Shown: in pieces, positions 62,844 to 64,000 of the stretch
How positions within the stretch are numbered: the first letter of the stretch is position 1
Layout: every line of letters begins with the position of its first letter
Assembly: GCA_013076295.1 (NCBI GenBank)
Contig: RQOL01000519.1
Coordinates: 1,240,001 to 1,304,000 of the forward strand
From: Sanderia malayensis
Taxonomy: Eukaryota; Cnidaria; Scyphozoa; Semaeostomeae; Pelagiidae
Direction of reading: 5' to 3'
DNA: 64,000 nt
Translations under genes and position numbers: made by a program
Notes under the pieces: generated by a model
Databases searched by the model: none
What the model saw: the letters and a program-made list of their open reading frames with translations, nothing else
Told to the model about the DNA's origin: nothing

Positions 62844-64000
62844 AGGACCTTCTGATCAGTTTGAGACCATTCCCAGCCTTCTGGCATAATTATTTCCAAA
62901 GTTGGCCCCCGGCGAGCTCTTACACCAACTGAAATACATTACCTATCATACATAAAGCTAGGGTTAGAAAAATCAAATTTGGAAATAGATCGAAATGTTA
63001 CTCACAAGGGGTCGAATCCTACTAATTAGGACCTTCTGATCAGTTTGAGACCATTCCCAGCCTTCTGGCATAATTATTTCCAAAGTTGGCCCCCGGCGAG
63101 CTCTTACACCAACTGAAATACATTACCTATCATACATAAAGCTAGGGTTAGAAAAATCAAATTTGGAAATAGATCGAAATGTTACTCACAAGGGGTCGAA
63201 TCCTACTAATTAGGACCTTCTGATCAGTTTGAGACCATTCCCAGCCTTCTAGCATAACTATTTCCAAAGTTAGCTCCCGGCGAGCTCTTACACCAACTGA
63301 AATACATTACCTATCATACATAAAGCTAGGGTTAGAAAAATCAAATTTGGAAATAGATAGAAATTTCACTCACAAGGGGTCGAATCCTACTAATTAGGAC
63401 CTTCTGATCAGTTTGAGACCATTCCCAGCCTTCTAGCATAACTATTTCCAAAGTTAGCTCCCGGCGAGCTCTTACACCAACTGAAATACATTACCTATCA
63501 TACATAAAGCTAGGGTTAGAAAAATCAAATTTGGAAATAGATAGAAATTTCACTCACAAGGGGTCGAATCCTACTAATTAGGACCTTCTGATCAGTTTGA
63601 GACCATTCCCAGCCTTCTAGCATAACTATTTCCAAAGTTAACCCCCGGCGAGCTCTTACACCAACTGAAATACATTACCTATCATACATAAAGCTAGGGT
63701 TAGAAAAATCGATTTTCGAAATAGGCCGAAATGTCACTCACAAGGGGTCAAATCCTACTAATTAGGACCTTCTGATCAGTTTGAGACCATTCCCAGCCTT
63801 CTGGCATAATTATTTCCAAAGTTAGCCCCCGGCGAGCTCTTACACCAACTGAAATACATCACCCATCATACATTAAGTTAGGGTTAGAAAAATCAAATTT
63901 GAAAATGGGTCGAAATGTTACTCACAAGGGGTCAAATCCTACTAATTAGGACCTTCTGATCAGTTTGAGACCATTCCCAGCCTTCTAGCATAACTATTTC
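62844..64000. repeat. Satellite array, exact 184-bp unit, more than six copies, continues off the window
   Basis: AGGACCTTCTGATCAGTTTG recurs at 62844, 63028, 63212, 63396, 63580, 63764 and 63948, exactly 184 bases apart each time. Units share AGCTCTTACACCAACTGAAA and TCACAAGGGGTC and differ by scattered point changes (GGCATAATT versus AGCATAACT; TTGGCCCCC, TTAGCTCCC or TTAACCCCC). Variants occur in runs, suggesting higher-order blocks. The unit is not a multiple of three and shows no coding or RNA-gene features. It is unrelated to the 137-bp satellite at 1611-6663. Confidence 0.97.

Overview
This is eukaryotic (metazoan) genomic DNA: AT-rich, with many short phase-conserved exons bounded by GT/GC donors and AG acceptors, dense MITE-like elements and satellites. 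The gene content (intronless Mos kinase, GAF-tandem phosphodiesterase, animal transglutaminase, ENOSF1, nephrocystin-3, prokineticin-like cysteine-rich peptides, an OTU-type hypothetical gene) and TTAGGG-type interstitial repeats point to an early-branching animal. An anthozoan cnidarian is the best guess, but this is an inference.

Layout. 1-1510 is a nearly identical direct copy of about 58556-60064 (part of the nephrocystin-3 gene) and stops at a 100-N scaffold gap (1511-1610). 1611-6663 is a satellite array of about 137-bp units. 6673-9970 (minus) holds exons of an OTU-domain gene that abuts the satellite. 12076-13167 (minus) is an intronless Mos kinase. 18873-20747 (minus) carries two tandem three-exon secreted cysteine-rich peptide genes. 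21468-21858 (plus) is a 62-residue single-pass membrane protein. 22613-35405 (plus) is a 27-exon PDE10-like phosphodiesterase. 36727-43056 (plus) is a transglutaminase with a complete exon layout and catalytic triad but about six reading-frame lesions, while its neighbours keep clean frames. 43798-48193 (minus) is ENOSF1, complete except for one exon I could not find. 49012-50205 (plus) is an intronless 397-residue protein of unknown function. 51483-62395 (minus) is nephrocystin-3. 62844 to the window end is a 184-bp satellite.

The genes do not form an operon or one pathway. They are ordinary, unrelated animal genes (oocyte kinase, cyclic-nucleotide signalling, protein cross-linking, sugar-acid dehydration, cilium) with repeats between and inside them. 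The most notable points are the decaying transglutaminase, the intronless 397-residue protein, the paired cysteine-rich secreted peptides, the nephrocystin-3 partial duplication at a contig edge, several GC-AG introns, and the two satellites. No CRISPR array, rRNA or tRNA was recognised.
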